Program-made: the position numbers and the translations under genes
Source of the DNA: Aquilaria yunnanensis
Taxonomy: Eukaryota; Streptophyta; Magnoliopsida; Malvales; Thymelaeaceae
Reading direction: 5' to 3'
DNA length: 64,000 nucleotides
Assembly (NCBI GenBank): GCA_039654915.1
Contig: CM077599.1
Coordinates: 2,234,501 to 2,298,500 of the forward strand
In this document: positions 1 through 13,000 of the stretch, piece after piece
How positions within the stretch are numbered: position 1 is the stretch's first letter
How the letters are laid out: the number at the start of each line of letters is the position of its first letter
The notes under the pieces: model-generated
What the model was told of the DNA's origin: nothing
What the model saw: the letters and a program-made list of their open reading frames with translations, nothing else
The model's database searches: none

Positions 1-780
1 TTGACAATGGCGAAAACGTAGTTCCAGGGCGACAAGTATAAAACTGCTTAGGAAAAGTTCTAGTATTTCTTTTCTTGCTTTCACTTGAACCAAACTTTTC
101 TCATCCAAGTAGAAATATCCCTTGGAGTAGTTTTTTGTTGTGAAACATTCGTCAGCTTTCCAATAGGAAACTTATTCAATATAGGTAACAGTCCGAAGTA
201 GTCTCTGCCAACTTCATTAAATTTTTTCGTTTCTGTAGATGCAGCCTCTTGGCAGTGCTTCAGACGCCTTTTTTTATTTATTTACTTTCTGCTGTAAGGA
301 AAGGGGCACTGAATGGAATTAGATAAGGGGCAAAGTTATTTGACGTCTGACCCTAAACAATACAAATCCATCTGAAAAACAAATTGGTCTCGGGTGGCCC
401 CTCTCCCCGGCGGGAAACTAGTTCACTCATCTAATTTGTATTGTGCACAACTACACCATTGATAGAGTTTGTCCTGACCCTTGAATTGTTGGGCTGAACC
501 GAACTTATTGAGCCAGAATAGAAATTTTTTTTGAACTGAACTCGAGATCGGACTTTATAAGCTCTTCAAACTCAAGCTAAAGCCTCTTAAAAACTTAAGG
601 AATTGAGCTCGAGCGCAGGAGTGTTTAGGCTTGGCTTGGTTTCAGTTGCAACCCTATGTAGAGCATCACGGTTCCAGATTCAAGACCAGCTGATGTGAAG
701 ATATAGGTGGCAAAAGAAAACTGAAGCAGATTCCAGCCAGACCTGGAGATGATGCACCACCTTGACATTATCAAACATCA
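1..780. other. 3' flank of CAF1, no gene seen
   Basis: No convincing coding sequence. The part next to position 780 should hold the CAF1 3' UTR, read on the minus strand. Positions about 480-650 are rich in ctcgag and gagctc words and look like an old repeat, but no ends or duplications are visible. Confidence 0.5.
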
Positions 781-3492
781 TCACGCCAACAATTTAGCAA
801 GTTCGTCGACTCCCAGGGTTCCTTTCGGTACTATATCCAGATGATGTTCATGAATAATTTTTCGACCAGGCCTTTTTGAAGCCCGCTCTGTGCTTGCTCT
901 GTTCTTTTGCACTTCCTCCATATTTTTTGATTCAGAGGTCCTATTTTCTTTCTTCTCAAATTTTCCAGTTGCTACCTTCGGAGGACGGCACCTAAACACA
1001 GGAGCCGGTGGAGCAGACAGAGCAAAGGCAACAGCCTGTTCGTATACTCTATCAGCATCCAAATAAGCATTATCTAGTACAACCGCACTCCCACTTTCGA
1101 TAGCTTGCTTCATCAGAAATGTGATTCTCTGGCTGCAACTTGCATCTGCTCTAGTTGGTCTTGGAATATCATGCAGAGATTCTGAAGCATCTATTCCATT
1201 CTGATTCACGGAAGATTCCAAGTTTGACTCAGATTGACTTTCACCGCTCTGGGGTCTTTCTGGAATGATGTCTGTCCTTGGGGACATGCCTGCCGATTCT
1301 TCATTTGCAAAGCTTGTGCAGTCCAATGTCTTCTCACCATCATAAGATCTGCTTATAGCCTCAGAATTAACACTGGAAAAATGAGTATTATCCAATCTGA
1401 TGTCACTCATGCTCACATTTCCAACGTTCTCCAATTCATCACCATTGTGGAAGCCGAGGTTATTGGATATTTCGTTGGTCTCTCTTGCACTTGAAATTTT
1501 ATTAGTAGCTGTTTCTGGATTGCCTTTCTCAACAATACACAAGTCCTTTTGATCCATCTGCACCATTTCAGAACCTACCTCTGAATGGCTTGGCAAATCT
1601 GGATCCTTCTGTATCGGGAGACATGGCTGTGATACTTCCCGACTGTCTAACTGTGCAGTAATAAAAGTTGCATCCCTGTTATTTTCCTCAGGTTGCAGAG
1701 TGTTATCCTCAGGTTTTCGAAGTGAGGATTTCCAATTTTCTCCTCTCCACATTAGTATGTGTTCACGTTCAAATGATATTAGCACACATGGGACCAAATC
1801 CTGCAATTAATTGATTGAGAAACTGTTGTCTCATTCTCGTAGGTAGACCTTGATTCAGAAGTAATGATTCGCAGACATCAAATTTCAAACAAACCTTGAG
1901 TTTGGCACCAATTTTCCTGTAGTCGCTCCCCTTTATACCTTGGCAATTAATGCGGACCAGTTCACATTCTTCAAATGCCTCCCTCACATTTTTTACTAGG
2001 TTACAATAAACACCATTCTTCGCTGCAAAATATTGAAAAGGATGACATAAGAATTTAACACGGTGACAGAGTACTATTTCCCAGTAATCTCAAATGAACA
2101 ATCATAAAGAGGTAACCTAGTTTGCATATTGGGATAAGATTGCGCCCTTTCTTTCTCATTTCAGTGGCTTCTTCCAATGTCAGGCCCTCAGGAGCCCGCT
2201 GAATCAACCTGGGATATGCAGGAGTAACAGGTTTCCATAACATTAGCGGGAAGCGGGGGCGAGTTTTGTAGTTGTAATTTCTGCCTCTGAACAAGTACAG
2301 CACCCCTCCTGCTCTGCAAATGATCTTGCCTCCTGTTCTCTCCTGCCAAATTATGCAAAAGTTAAGGGAGACAGGCAAAAAGTATGGACTTGTACACCGT
2401 GAAACCATCAGAGATGAACCAAAGCAGTGTGGTAGCCGGAACCAACCTCTAATTGCTCGCAGACATTATCCATATCAGCTGTACAAACTCCTTTACATTT
2501 TATCTTGCACACTCTCCGACGCTTCCAGTGAGCATGTATATTGTCTAACATGTTGTGTGTTAATCCATCTCTTCCTAAATACCAAAAAGTCAAAGGCACC
2601 ACGAAAATTAAAAAGGCCAAAAACATTGAGTGTGAGATGCAAACTTCTCCAGTTCGAATTACTTCTCAGAGGCAAACTATCAAACAATTAAACTGCACAA
2701 CCCAGTAAGCCTGTGTAAAACAAGATAGTTACCCATATTCAGTTGCCGTTGCGACTTTTTACAACTATCTATCAACTCTTTAATCTCTTCCCGAGTTAAT
2801 GGCTCCCCCAGTATGTCCTCTCTAGACTTCACATACCTTGGGCCCGTCCCAGGCAAGAAAGGTCCAGGCTTTTGCACGGGCTTTACCCCCTTCTTGTTCG
2901 CCGGCGGCAATACGAATGAATCGAACTCTTTAAGCTTCTTCTTGCTTGGCGGCAGCGGTGCCCGGCCTGTCCACGGCCTCGGCATTGTGACGGGACCGAA
3001 CGGCGTGAACGGTGGTTCCCGCAGCTTGAGAGGCTTTACCTTCGGCATCTCCGTATAACTGTACTTGAACTCGAATGGCGCGCCGTCAATGACATAGGAG
3101 ACGCCGTCGTCGGCAATCTTCACGTCACCGGCTTTCTTATCGACCGTTGGGTCTCGCTTACGGCTTTCGGCTTTCGAGATTTTGCGGAAAGCCGGATGAA
3201 AATCCGGATTGCCGACGGACTTGGAAGCTCCTGTTCGGGAATTTGCACCGGCGGAATCGGTTTCCGAAATGGTAGCGGAGTCAAAGCTGCGGTAGCGCCT
3301 GATGTCATCCTTTATCTCCTGCTGGGTCCGCCTACGTCGCTCAAACTTCTCGGCGTTGGAGTTGGCCCACCGCGCACAGAGAATCTCGGTGAGCGGACGG
3401 ACGGCCGGCGAGTTGGCATTTGGGTCTGGACGCGGGCTGGACTGAAGTGGTGGCGCGAAAATTGGGAATGAGACGAGGAACTTTATCACCAT
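781..3492 (-). CDS. CAF1: CRS2-associated factor 1, chloroplastic (two CRM domains)
   Basis: CAF1 works with the peptidyl-tRNA-hydrolase-like protein CRS2 in splicing a subset of chloroplast group II introns. Five exons on the minus strand give about 753 aa: 3492-2733, 2574-2447, 2342-2117, 2022-1895 and 1800-781, all with GT-AG borders and matching phases. Residues about 1-230 are a basic, proline-rich transit and linker region with the words FPIFAP and FEFKYSYTE typical of CAF proteins. CRM domain 1 (about 231-330) contains [30 protein letters not shown] and [19 protein letters not shown] domain 2 (about 352-443) contains [19 protein letters not shown] and ends near [14 protein letters not shown] long acidic tail ends in VDELAKLLA, as I recall from the Arabidopsis CAF1 C terminus. 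This tail and the length favour CAF1 over CAF2 or the shorter mitochondrial paralogues. The ATG at 3492 fits the family N terminus. No frameshift or stop was found. Confidence 0.95.
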
Positions 3493-4092
3493 GATTGATA
3501 ATCGATTAAAGCTTTGTCCTTGCTTCTGTCTTTCTCAAATTTCATTCGAAGACTGATGAGTTGAAGAATTCTGTGCTAAAATTCGCGAGCAAAAGCAATC
3601 GACTTGGATTGGAAGATGTTGCTGATGATTGATGGAGCTGGGAATAAAACAGAACACGAAAAAGCATCCGTTCGGAGCAGTAGTATGCCCTAGTACGACG
3701 ACGTTCTGGCCTAACTTCAGTGGCTTTGCATGTAATACTGCAGAAGATTTAAGGGTATTTAACTTCTACAAGTTCATGATATCAGTGAACAGAAGAAGAG
3801 ACATTTCTACTTGGGAGCTGGAGACTGAAGAGTGAACAGAGCCAGCACCGACAGCGGAGAATCTAGACAGGTAATTTATGCTTTATCTTTGCCATGCTTC
3901 GAAGTCCAGTAACAAAACCTTTTTTGCTTCAATTCCAAAGTGCCATTCTTTGGGTTTTTAACACAATATGTTAGCAGAATTCTTTCCATTTAGGTTGGTT
4001 TCTCTGTTCTCTGTTCATATGCTGCTTCTTATGTTCAGGAGTCAAGGAAAAGGCCTCTCCCCACAGTGGTGTCTGAACTTTGAAGTTTTGAT
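3493..4092. promoter_or_regulatory. Divergent intergenic region with GT47 5' UTR intron
   Basis: About 600 bp separate the start codons of CAF1 (minus) and the GT47 gene (plus), so the two promoters must be close or shared. A plausible 5' UTR intron of the GT47 gene runs from 3871 (gacag|gtaatt) to 4038 (gttcag|gagtc), 168 bp. No clear TATA box is visible for either gene. Transcription starts are inferred, not seen. Confidence 0.5.
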
Positions 4093-6825
4093 ATGGGCGA
4101 CTTTGCCCCAAGCCAATGGTTATTATGTCATGCTGGTTTGAGGAAAATGCTCTTCTTCTTTGGGATGGCGGTTTCCACTTTGATTGCTGTCCAGTTTTGG
4201 GGCCTTCCTTATGAGAAATGGATTCCTCCGAGGTCTGGTAGTGAGGATCCGCTAGTGATCCTATTTACCAATGCCTCCATGCCAAACAGTTCTGCGGTAG
4301 ATGTGGTGGCGAATCATGCATATGGCTCTGATCCAGAGGAAGAAGATGAAGCTGGAAATGGAAGAGAGAACGGTATTCTAGAGTTTGATTTTTCCGCTGA
4401 TTTCGTTACAAATGGTTCTCAGTCTCCTCACAAAAGTAAAAGATCAATGGTGACTGGTGAGTTCTCCTTTCTTATCCATGGTAAAAGTTCATTGAGTTAA
4501 CATGTTGAGATCACAGATAATAACTTCATTCAATTCAAGGTTTCAGAAACTTCCAATGAAAACTTGGAGACAGAGAAACGCTTAGAAAGCGATAATTCCC
4601 GGGAAACATCAAGTTCTGCTGCTGCATCAGTTATATCCCATCAGACCCTTGCAAGGACCATGGAGACACTGGAATCAAATCCAGGAACTTCTGGTTTATT
4701 ACTCAATGGTAATTCAATTTCTGTGGTGAGTCTGGTGACAGGTAGCAAGTATGGATTGGAACTTGAACATAAGAATCCTGAACCACTGCAAACTGCAGTG
4801 ATTAGTCGAAACACTACTTCTGCAGTGAATAGGCCAAAGAGAAGGAAGATACAGCCGATATCGATTGCCCAGATGAATTTGTTATTGGTCCAGAGTGCTA
4901 TTTCTCCCCATTCTTTGGTAAGAGTTTAAACACCAAAGTTTTAGTTTAAAGATCACGAAAGGATTTGTGATAACAATTTGGACTTCACCTTAATTCCTTC
5001 GTTGGTAATAGAAACCACGATGGTCTTCAGTACGTGACCGTGAGCTTCTATCTGCAAAACTCAAGATTGAGAATGCTCCTATTTTAAGAACTAATTTGGA
5101 ACTTCAGGCCTCCATTTATCGAAATATTTCCAAGTTTAAAAGGTGAATGATGAACATATTTTCCTGCAATATCTCCATTTTCTTAGGCTAGACTGCTAAA
5201 GATTATTCTTGTATCATTTGCAGAAGTTACGAACTAATGGAGCAGACACTGAAAGTATACATATATAAAGAAGGAGTAAAGCCCTTATTTCACCAGCCAA
5301 AGACAAGAGGAATTTATGCCTCGGAAGGATGGTTTATGAAACTGATGCAAGGAAACAAGAAGTTTGTTGTGAGAAACCCTGGGAAAGCTCACTTATTTTA
5401 CTTGCCTTTCAGCGCATTGATGCTGAGAGAAGCAGTCGGACAAAATTTCAGTAGTCACATGGACATCCAGAGATATGTCAAGGAGTATATTCAGTTGGTT
5501 GCTAGAAAGCATAAATTTTGGAATAGGACTGATGGGGCTGATCATTTTCTTGTTGCCTGCCATGATTGGGTATGCCATCCCTGCATCATCTACTTAAATT
5601 GTGAAACTGTGATTGATTGGTTTTGGAATGCACTGGTAGTCCTGTAGAGTAATCTGGTTCTTGATCTGCCGATCACATGTCTAGCAGATGATTGTTTTGG
5701 TACAAAACATTAATTAAGGGACTAAATCCAATTGCGTGCCAGTACCACTATTGTTAAGCTCTAGGCCTTCTTGAACTAGCCGGTGAGTTGCTCAACCTTT
5801 AGAATATAGATTATCCGAAATCCAAAATTTTCATTTATTATTTATTATCTTTTACGAGGCCAGGTATCAGTGCTACTGTGAGTTTACTCTTCTGTAGCAC
5901 ATAGGCATCTCCATGAAAACAAGGGCGAGGTTGCAAAGAGTGGTTAAACCTCTGAAGACCGAATCTTATGCTGTGGGGATGACCCTATTAATGGTAGTTA
6001 ACCATGGGCTGATCCTATTGGTGGTAGTTAAACATCTGAAGTTTGTTTTCCTCTTCTTGTTCATTGAAGCCCTCGGTTCTTCTGCATTATTGATTTTCCT
6101 ATACAAGATGCTAGTGTTAATGTGAGCATTGTTGATTAATGTGCAATGTGGAATTTCAGGCCCCTAAATTTACAGAACACATGGAACATTGTCTGAGATC
6201 CCTCTGCAATGCCAATGCTGGCAAAGACTTCAGAATTGGCAAGGATACATCTCTACCAGTCACTTATATACGTTCTGCAGCAACTCCTGTAGAGTACCTT
6301 GGAGGAAGGCCTCCTTCAGAACGACCTATTCTTGCCTTTTTTGCTGGTGGTATGCATGGTTATCTCCGACCAATCCTGATCCAGCACTGGGAGAACAAAG
6401 AAGCTGACATGAAAATCTTCGGACCAATGCCTCGTGACATTGACGGCAAAAGAAAGTACAGAGAATATATGAAGACTAGCAGATACTGCATATGTGCCCG
6501 AGGTTACGAAGTCCACACTCCGAGAGTGGTTGAGGCCATTTTCCATGAATGTGTGCCAGTCATAATCTCGGATAATTATGTGCCTCCCTTCTTTGAGATG
6601 TTGAACTGGGAGGAATTTGCAGTTTTTGTTCTAGAAAAAGATGTGCCAGACTTGAGAAACATTCTTGCCTCGATCCCTGAAAAGAGATACCTAGAGATGC
6701 AGTCAAGATTGAAAATGGTGCGACAGCATTTCCTTTGGCACAGATACCCTGTGAAGTATGACTTATTCCATATGATCCTTCACTCGGTTTGGTATAACAG
6801 AGTCTTCAACATGAGAACCAAATGA
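4093..6825 (+). CDS. GT47 exostosin-family glycosyltransferase, upstream tandem copy
   Basis: Probable Golgi type II membrane glycosyltransferase of family GT47 (plant exostosin-like, similar to the Arabidopsis group with At4g32790 and At5g19670). The acceptor is unknown. Five coding exons: 4093-4456, 4547-4917, 5012-5142, 5224-5569 and 6160-6825, all GT-AG and in phase, give about 625 aa. A short N-terminal tail precedes a membrane anchor near residues 17-37 (KMLFFFGMAVSTLIAVQFWG), then a variable stem to about residue 245. The catalytic exostosin domain follows, with SYELMEQTLKVYIYKEG, YASEGWFMKLM, KAHLFYLPFS and ADHFLVACHDW. The last exon has LAFFAGGMHGYLRPIL and YCICARGYEV, then VEAIFHECVPVIISDNYVPP, the presumed nucleotide-sugar region. 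Exon 2 must start at 4547; an earlier AG at 4538 would bring in an early stop. It is intact and paralogous to the gene at 19654-22389. The specific enzyme activity is not predictable. Confidence 0.92.
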
Positions 6826-7349
6826 AGATTTGGTTCATCCAGTCCTGATGTATGCAAGAGGCAGGCAATTAGTGGTGACAGAAGCTTTGCTTTTATTGAT
6901 TCAGGTGTCAGACATGAAGCGGGTGAAGGGCAAAATTCAGATTGAAGGGAAGGTTAGCTGAGAACTGGTCACCGTCCATTCTCTCTTTGGTTTTCTACTT
7001 CCTGCTGCAGTGAACAAGTATTTGTTCATTTTGCCTTTCGACCAATCGCACTCAAGTCACAACTCACAAAGTTTGAGGGCTCAAGTGTGCTGAGGTCAAG
7101 GACTAATTTAGCCGAGTTGGACAACTTGGAGGGCTATTGGCCCTTTTAAGGTCTCTTTATTTATTTACTCAAGAATACATTAATGATTGTCAAGTGAAAG
7201 TTTGGCGGGGAAAAAAAAGGTCGGAATAACGCGGACGGTCAGAAGAAGACAATAGAAGAGGGGTGCCATATGGCACTCGGAGTCGGGGACTGCTCCGTCC
7301 GGTCACAGCAGAGGAAACAAGCCGCTCCTGATGATTTATTCTTCCTTTG
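6826..7349. other. GT47 3' flank
   Basis: Holds the 3' UTR of the upstream GT47 gene and downstream flank. No open frame of interest and no repeat ends were recognised. It ends at the target duplication of the first MULE-like element. Confidence 0.5.
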
Positions 7350-7359
7350 TCTCACATTT

Positions 7360-9472
7360 GGATAAAATTCATTTGTGGTCCCTAGCTTTTCGACATTGTT
7401 CTAAATGAGTGCCTAATTTTTCTTATGTCCTCTTAAAGTCTCTAATCTCCTTATTTGTGTCTCAATCATGGTTCTTCTGTTAACTTCTCAATTAAATTTA
7501 ACGAAATCTTATTGGAAATGTCAATTTTGTCTCCTATGTTGTCTTCCCCTCACTCAAATCACCTTTAACTGCCAGTTCCTTCTAGTTTAACTCCTCCCTG
7601 TTAATGCATTAAAAAGGCAGAAAAGTTGATCTGCTGTTCAGTTGGACTAATTTTGGGCCTCAAATCACTCAAAATTACAACATCTATCACTCATGCTTAT
7701 CTCCCTCGTTACCCACCGCTTCGTCTGCTTTGCTCATGGCAGCTACCCAATGATATCCGTGCCATACAGCCTCCATTGAGCCTACATCCGCACCTTGTCA
7801 AGTTGTTTCCTTCTTGAATTGAGCCATCTCAACTACCAATTGCTAGCCTCAACAAATGTGTCACCAAGCGAGTAATAAGTAAGACTTACCGGAGGCCATA
7901 CGGTGCAGATCTTGTTTGATGGCCGCCATAGGCAAAGCCGCATCGGCTTCCATCGCCACGGCTCCAAACCCCTAGGTTCTAGTCTCGTGATTCTAGGATG
8001 GTTCGACTTGCACTCCAACATCGACTATTGAAGGTATGTGCTTAAATCGGGTAGCAAAGGTGATGAAGCAATTAAACCATTGTCGAACGTTGGAGTTGTG
8101 TAGGTCGGCTTGCCGGAAGTCATTAGATCTGGTTTGGGGAGCGGGGTGAGGGCCATGGGTGATTATGTCTTTTCCAAACGACCCAAAATGTGAAAAACAC
8201 GTTAACATTTCAACCTCTCCTAATTTTCCTTTGAACCAACGCTGCCTGTAATAGATTCAAGCCCAACTTCAGCCTCAGCCGACTAGCCCTAAACTCCAAT
8301 CTCTGCCACGAGACACCAGAAACTGGCACCATCTCCAGCCGCTGGATCAACCGCCCTAGTCTCCCTGCTCGCCAAACCACCTAACAAAGGAGCAAGAGAG
8401 AGGAGAACACTCCGTGACCCGTTTCGAGCTGCCGTCAGAGCCCGGCCACCGATGCCGCTTGCCGTCCCGGGGTACCCTGCCACCGACTTTGCCCCGCCAC
8501 CGCCACTGCCACCGCAAACTACAAGAGAGGCGTGACCCAGTCAAATTCTCCCATCCCAAAGTGAAATCTTGGCCGGACTCGCACTCCTCAGTCCCCGCGC
8601 CACTGAGACAGGATCTCGGGGATGCCGGAATCATCGAAGGACTTGGAACCTCGACGACGAAGACAAATGCGAGTTCAGACCATCCATCTCAGGTGAATTT
8701 TCAGGCGAGAATGAAACATCTGGTGGCGGGCTGTTCCAAACTCCTAGTTTCCGGGTTTGGCCGACACAGCTAGCCCATCTTTCCCTAAGATGTGGCTGCG
8801 AGTTCAGTCCAGGAAAACGGAAAGTAATTTGTGGCTATAAATATTGTTTTGTTCTTTGTTCTTTGCTTCATTGTATAATAGCTTCTGCGTGCTAGATATG
8901 GTGGTTGTCACAATTATCTTGTACTAATTCATGTGAATCATGTATTGTTATCGGACACTTGGGATTTCTTATTTATGATTTTGGTCTTACATGTTCTTAT
9001 TTTCATCATGTGGATTGATGATGAGATGAAGTTACTTTTGATTTGGACCCGAAATTTGCGGCCAGATTGGAAGGGGATGAGGGAGAAAGGGACCAATTTG
9101 ATGAGGGAGAGAGAAAGAGAACGCAGTTTCTGGGTAGGAGCGGAGGAGCTGGCAAGTCGGAGGGAGCAGGATGGTGCGACGGAGTTGGGACGGAGCCGGA
9201 AAGAAGTGCATTATTTTTTTTCTGGGAAGATGGAATGAATGGGAGAGAGAGAGAGTGTTTGATTTGCAAGCTAAGAGTAATTTGAGTGGGAGGAAGAAGA
9301 TGTAGGGATTAAAATTAGAATTTTTCCTGAAAGTCTATCATGTTTAAGAGTAAGAGAATGATCACAATTAGGATAAAATCATGGAGGTTTGGGACTTTAA
9401 GTGGACAAAATGAAGGTAGGAGCCTGTTTAGGACAACGTAAAAAGGTTAGGGACCATAAATGAATTTTACCC
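7360..9472. mobile_element. Foldback MULE-like element, family A, copy 1
   Basis: Long inverted arms: the left end GGATAAAATTCATTTGTGG matches the reverse complement of the right end (GGGTAAAATTC...), and similarity runs on for over 100 bp. It is flanked by tctcacattt (7350-7359) and tctcatattt (9473-9482), a 10-bp target duplication with one mismatch, which fits the Mutator superfamily. The left half is C-rich (about 7700-8750) and the right half is G-rich (about 9050-9260). No transposase is seen. Small GC-rich frames inside look like by-products of composition or captured sequence, not genes. Confidence 0.85.
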
Positions 9473-9488
9473 TCTCATATTTGACGAA

Positions 9489-10078
9489 GAGTAAATTTCA
9501 TGAATGGTCCCTAACCTTTAGTCATTGTTTCCTTTTAGTCTCTAACCTATTAAATGTTCTTTTTTAGTCCTAAACCTATTAAAACGTTTCATTTTAATCC
9601 TAAAGATATTGAAAACGTTTCATTTTGGTCCCAATTTGATGAAATTTGTTAACTTAAAGTATTTGTCTGATAACAACTTTTTAAATCATAATTTAAACTA
9701 TCTAGTAACTATCTTACAGTAAATTTAATCTGTATAATATTTTTTTTATAGTTAGTGAAAAATTCAAATCACTTATTTTTTCTCTCTATAAATTGAATTT
9801 ATTTCATTCAGAAAGAAAAAAAATATTAATTTAAATTATCTATTTACTGTGAAAAAATATTAAATTATTTAAATTTATTGGAAGATAGTTACCAAATATT
9901 TAAATTAGAATTTCAAAAAATTTTATCACACAATTATTCTGAGTTAATAAATTTCATCACGTGAGAAATCAAAATAAAACAATTTTAATAGGTTTAGGAC
10001 TAAAACAGAACATTCAATAGGTTAGGGACTAAAAGGAAACAATGACTAAAGATTAGGGACCATTTACGCATTTTACTC
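9489..10078. mobile_element. Inverted-repeat MULE-MITE next to copy 1
   Basis: About 590 bp. The left arm (GAGTAAATTTCATGAATGG and onward) matches the reverse complement of the right arm over about 110 bp, including the words TTTAGTCATTGTTTCCTTTTAG. It is flanked by atttgacgaa (9479-9488) and atttgttgaa (10079-10088), 8 of 10 matching, so an old 9-10 bp duplication. Its left duplication overlaps the right duplication of the element ending at 9472. No coding capacity. Confidence 0.8.
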
Positions 10079-10088
10079 ATTTGTTGAA

Positions 10089-13000
10089 TAATTTGTTTTG
10101 GCACAAAAATTGAAAAAAAAAAAAAAGAAAGTTTGTGTTCTTTCTATTTTTTTCTTAATTTTTTAAGCATAAATGGAGAAAGTTGTCAAAAATGAATATT
10201 AAAATAAGAGTTTGAAGGGTTGTATGGTAAAATCATTTATTAAAGAACTGCTTAAAATAGAAAATTTTACAATATTTTTGAAACAGATAGAGTAATATTT
10301 ATTACTTTTTAAATTTTTGAAATCGAGTTTGGCTCTTTCTTTCATGTGTTTATTGCTGCTGAAAAAAATCTAAAACGATACAATCCCCTCTGTCTCGTTT
10401 TGTCTACAACATTTGGTACGGCAGTGAGGCGTGGAGATTGAGATGAGTATATTTGTTTTTTTATCTTTTTTGGCTCCATGAAAATATAATGACTAAACCG
10501 TTACTTCTTCAGCTTTAGGAGCTTACTTTAAATCTTCATCAAAGTTTTGGCATCATTTTGTTTTTCTCCGAAAAAATATACTAACTAAATTGAAAACTTA
10601 AAGATGTATATATAGGAATCGGATTGAATTTGGCCCTCTCTCCCTCCTAAAAAAAAAATCCCTTAAACCTTCGTCTATTTGGTTGAATAGCAATTGGATT
10701 TGACCATTCTTCTTAAGTTATATGTTGTTTCTTGAAATAATTGATTTCACCAGTAGAATTTTTTCTTTACTTTTATCAGATTCAGTCTTATTTTCTCTAT
10801 TAGATGAGGCGGATGAGTTGTAGATTGAAGAGGAGGCAACATGAAGTTTTACTCGATACAGTCAACTAATCTACTCTTTCATAATAGATCGAGTGTTAAT
10901 ATTCATTAATTAGTTTGTTAGTTCATCCAATTTAATGTTGGTGTCGTTTGTCCAATTATGTTGGTTTGTTTGTTAGTTTTATGTCTTTATGGGTTATTCA
11001 TTCAGACTATAAGTGTGAATTTTGTTATTCATAAGAGTTTCCTTCTGTTTACAGTATCATAAAGATGTTTACAAAAGGAAACATAAAGCTATAAATCAGT
11101 TGTAGATACCGTATGGTTTTTAGTTAGTATAATGAATACCAACTATAAAAAAAGAAAAGAAAAGGAATTGCATTGAAATTTTTAAACAAATTAGAGATGA
11201 GATTATGATTTCAAATTGAGAGTTGAACTGTAGTATTGTAGTAAATTGATTACAAAAAACTTTGCAACTATGGAAATGTTGCAAGGATTTTGAGACTATC
11301 CAAAATAATATATATATGTTGCATCATTTTAGGATGAAATTTGAAAATATTGAATATAAAGTTGATAACTCATCTATAACTCTAGCTGGCACAGTGCAGA
11401 GTGGAAACGAAAGTAGAGGTAAAAAATGTTAAATTTTAGAACTTAAGTAGATAAACGTGTTATAAAACTAAAAGTGAAAGTGAGAACAATGACCCATAAG
11501 TAGAATGATTGTGTCAACATGAGAAATGTTAACAATCATTTTTTAGAATTCCATTTTCAAAAAGTTTTAAAGCTAATTTTTTTTTTAATTATGCAATAAA
11601 AAAGCTATAACCAAAATCTGAGGAGTAATAGAGGCATATAAAATCAATTTTTACACTTGTATTACTCCCTCCATCTAATGTATGTCACTTTATCTAACTG
11701 TGCATATTCTTTTAGAATGTTATTCTCATAATATAAAGCCTACGGATGTTAATTATTGTAATTATACTATTTAATAAATAGTAACATTGGATAAACATAT
11801 GTTTATATTGCAGAACATCAATAATATTTATGAAAATTAAAAAATAATGAACATTTTTTTGAATGGAGAAATTATTCTTTTTGGGTCTTGTTTCATATTA
11901 ACATCAGCGATTACTATTAGAGTTTTGAAAAAGTTATTTAATGGTAGCTTTTAGTTTCAACATTTTCACCTTTAACCATTAAATAAATTATCCAAAATTC
12001 TAACGCTAATCGCAAATGTTATTCCCAAATGGGCCCTTGTTCTTTCAAAATTTTTAGTTGGTTTACATACATACATACCTATTATATAGGTAGAGAAAGA
12101 GAGAAGAACAAAACTGTTTTTATAATTCCTTTTCTCTCATTAGTCTGCCTGTACATTCTTTACAATATTCACTTTTTGGATTGTTACAAATTTTGCAATA
12201 TTTCTATATATTCAAACAATAATTTCAATGTTTACTTTTTTCACTTTTTTTTTTACTTAAGAGTAAAAAATAAATGAAAAAAAAACTGGAACAACATATA
12301 AACTTTTTTATTTTTTTTAAATCTCTGTACTAAATTTAAATAATTCGGCATGAGGTAGTATTTCTTAGAGTTGATTTTCTTTCTCGTTTTTCTTTTTGTT
12401 TTTAAACTTGACCTAAACCGTGAAGGCCAATTGTTCCACGGTAGTTAATCCATCAACATGGGAGAAGACACCTTTCAGTCCTAAAACTTGTCAATTCTCT
12501 AAATTAGTCTTAAAACTTTGCTAAAATGCTAACACTTAGTCCTATATTTATAAAAAAAATTGCCGAATATATATAAACACAATTTGCAAATATAAAAGAC
12601 TAATAATTTAATTAATCTATTAATAACCAAAAAATTATTTCACAGTTGGTGCTATGTCAATGTGGGTTAGGAAAGTATCTATTTTGCCTCAACTTTTTTT
12701 TTTTTAAAAAAAATATTAGTTCCGCTATATTTCTTTTAATCTTGTTCTTTCTTGTGGTTTTCTAGATACATGCTCTACCCATTTCTTGTTTTTACTAATT
12801 CAATAAATAGGATGGAATTGCATTAATACAGTCTTTACAATTAGAGGTCTTTGTAGAAATTCTTAGCATCGAAATTTTAATTTAATTTTTTTCAAACTTA
12901 TACACAAAACACACGATAATAATAATAATAATTATTATTATTATTATAGCTTATTATAGCTGATGCATGGCTGTAGCAGAATAGGAATTACATTTATGGT

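Noticed and set aside
8356..8895. Overlapping GC-rich frames on both strands
   Set aside because: They lie inside a foldback element and arise from its C-rich interior; several frames are open at once, which is typical of composition rather than a gene.
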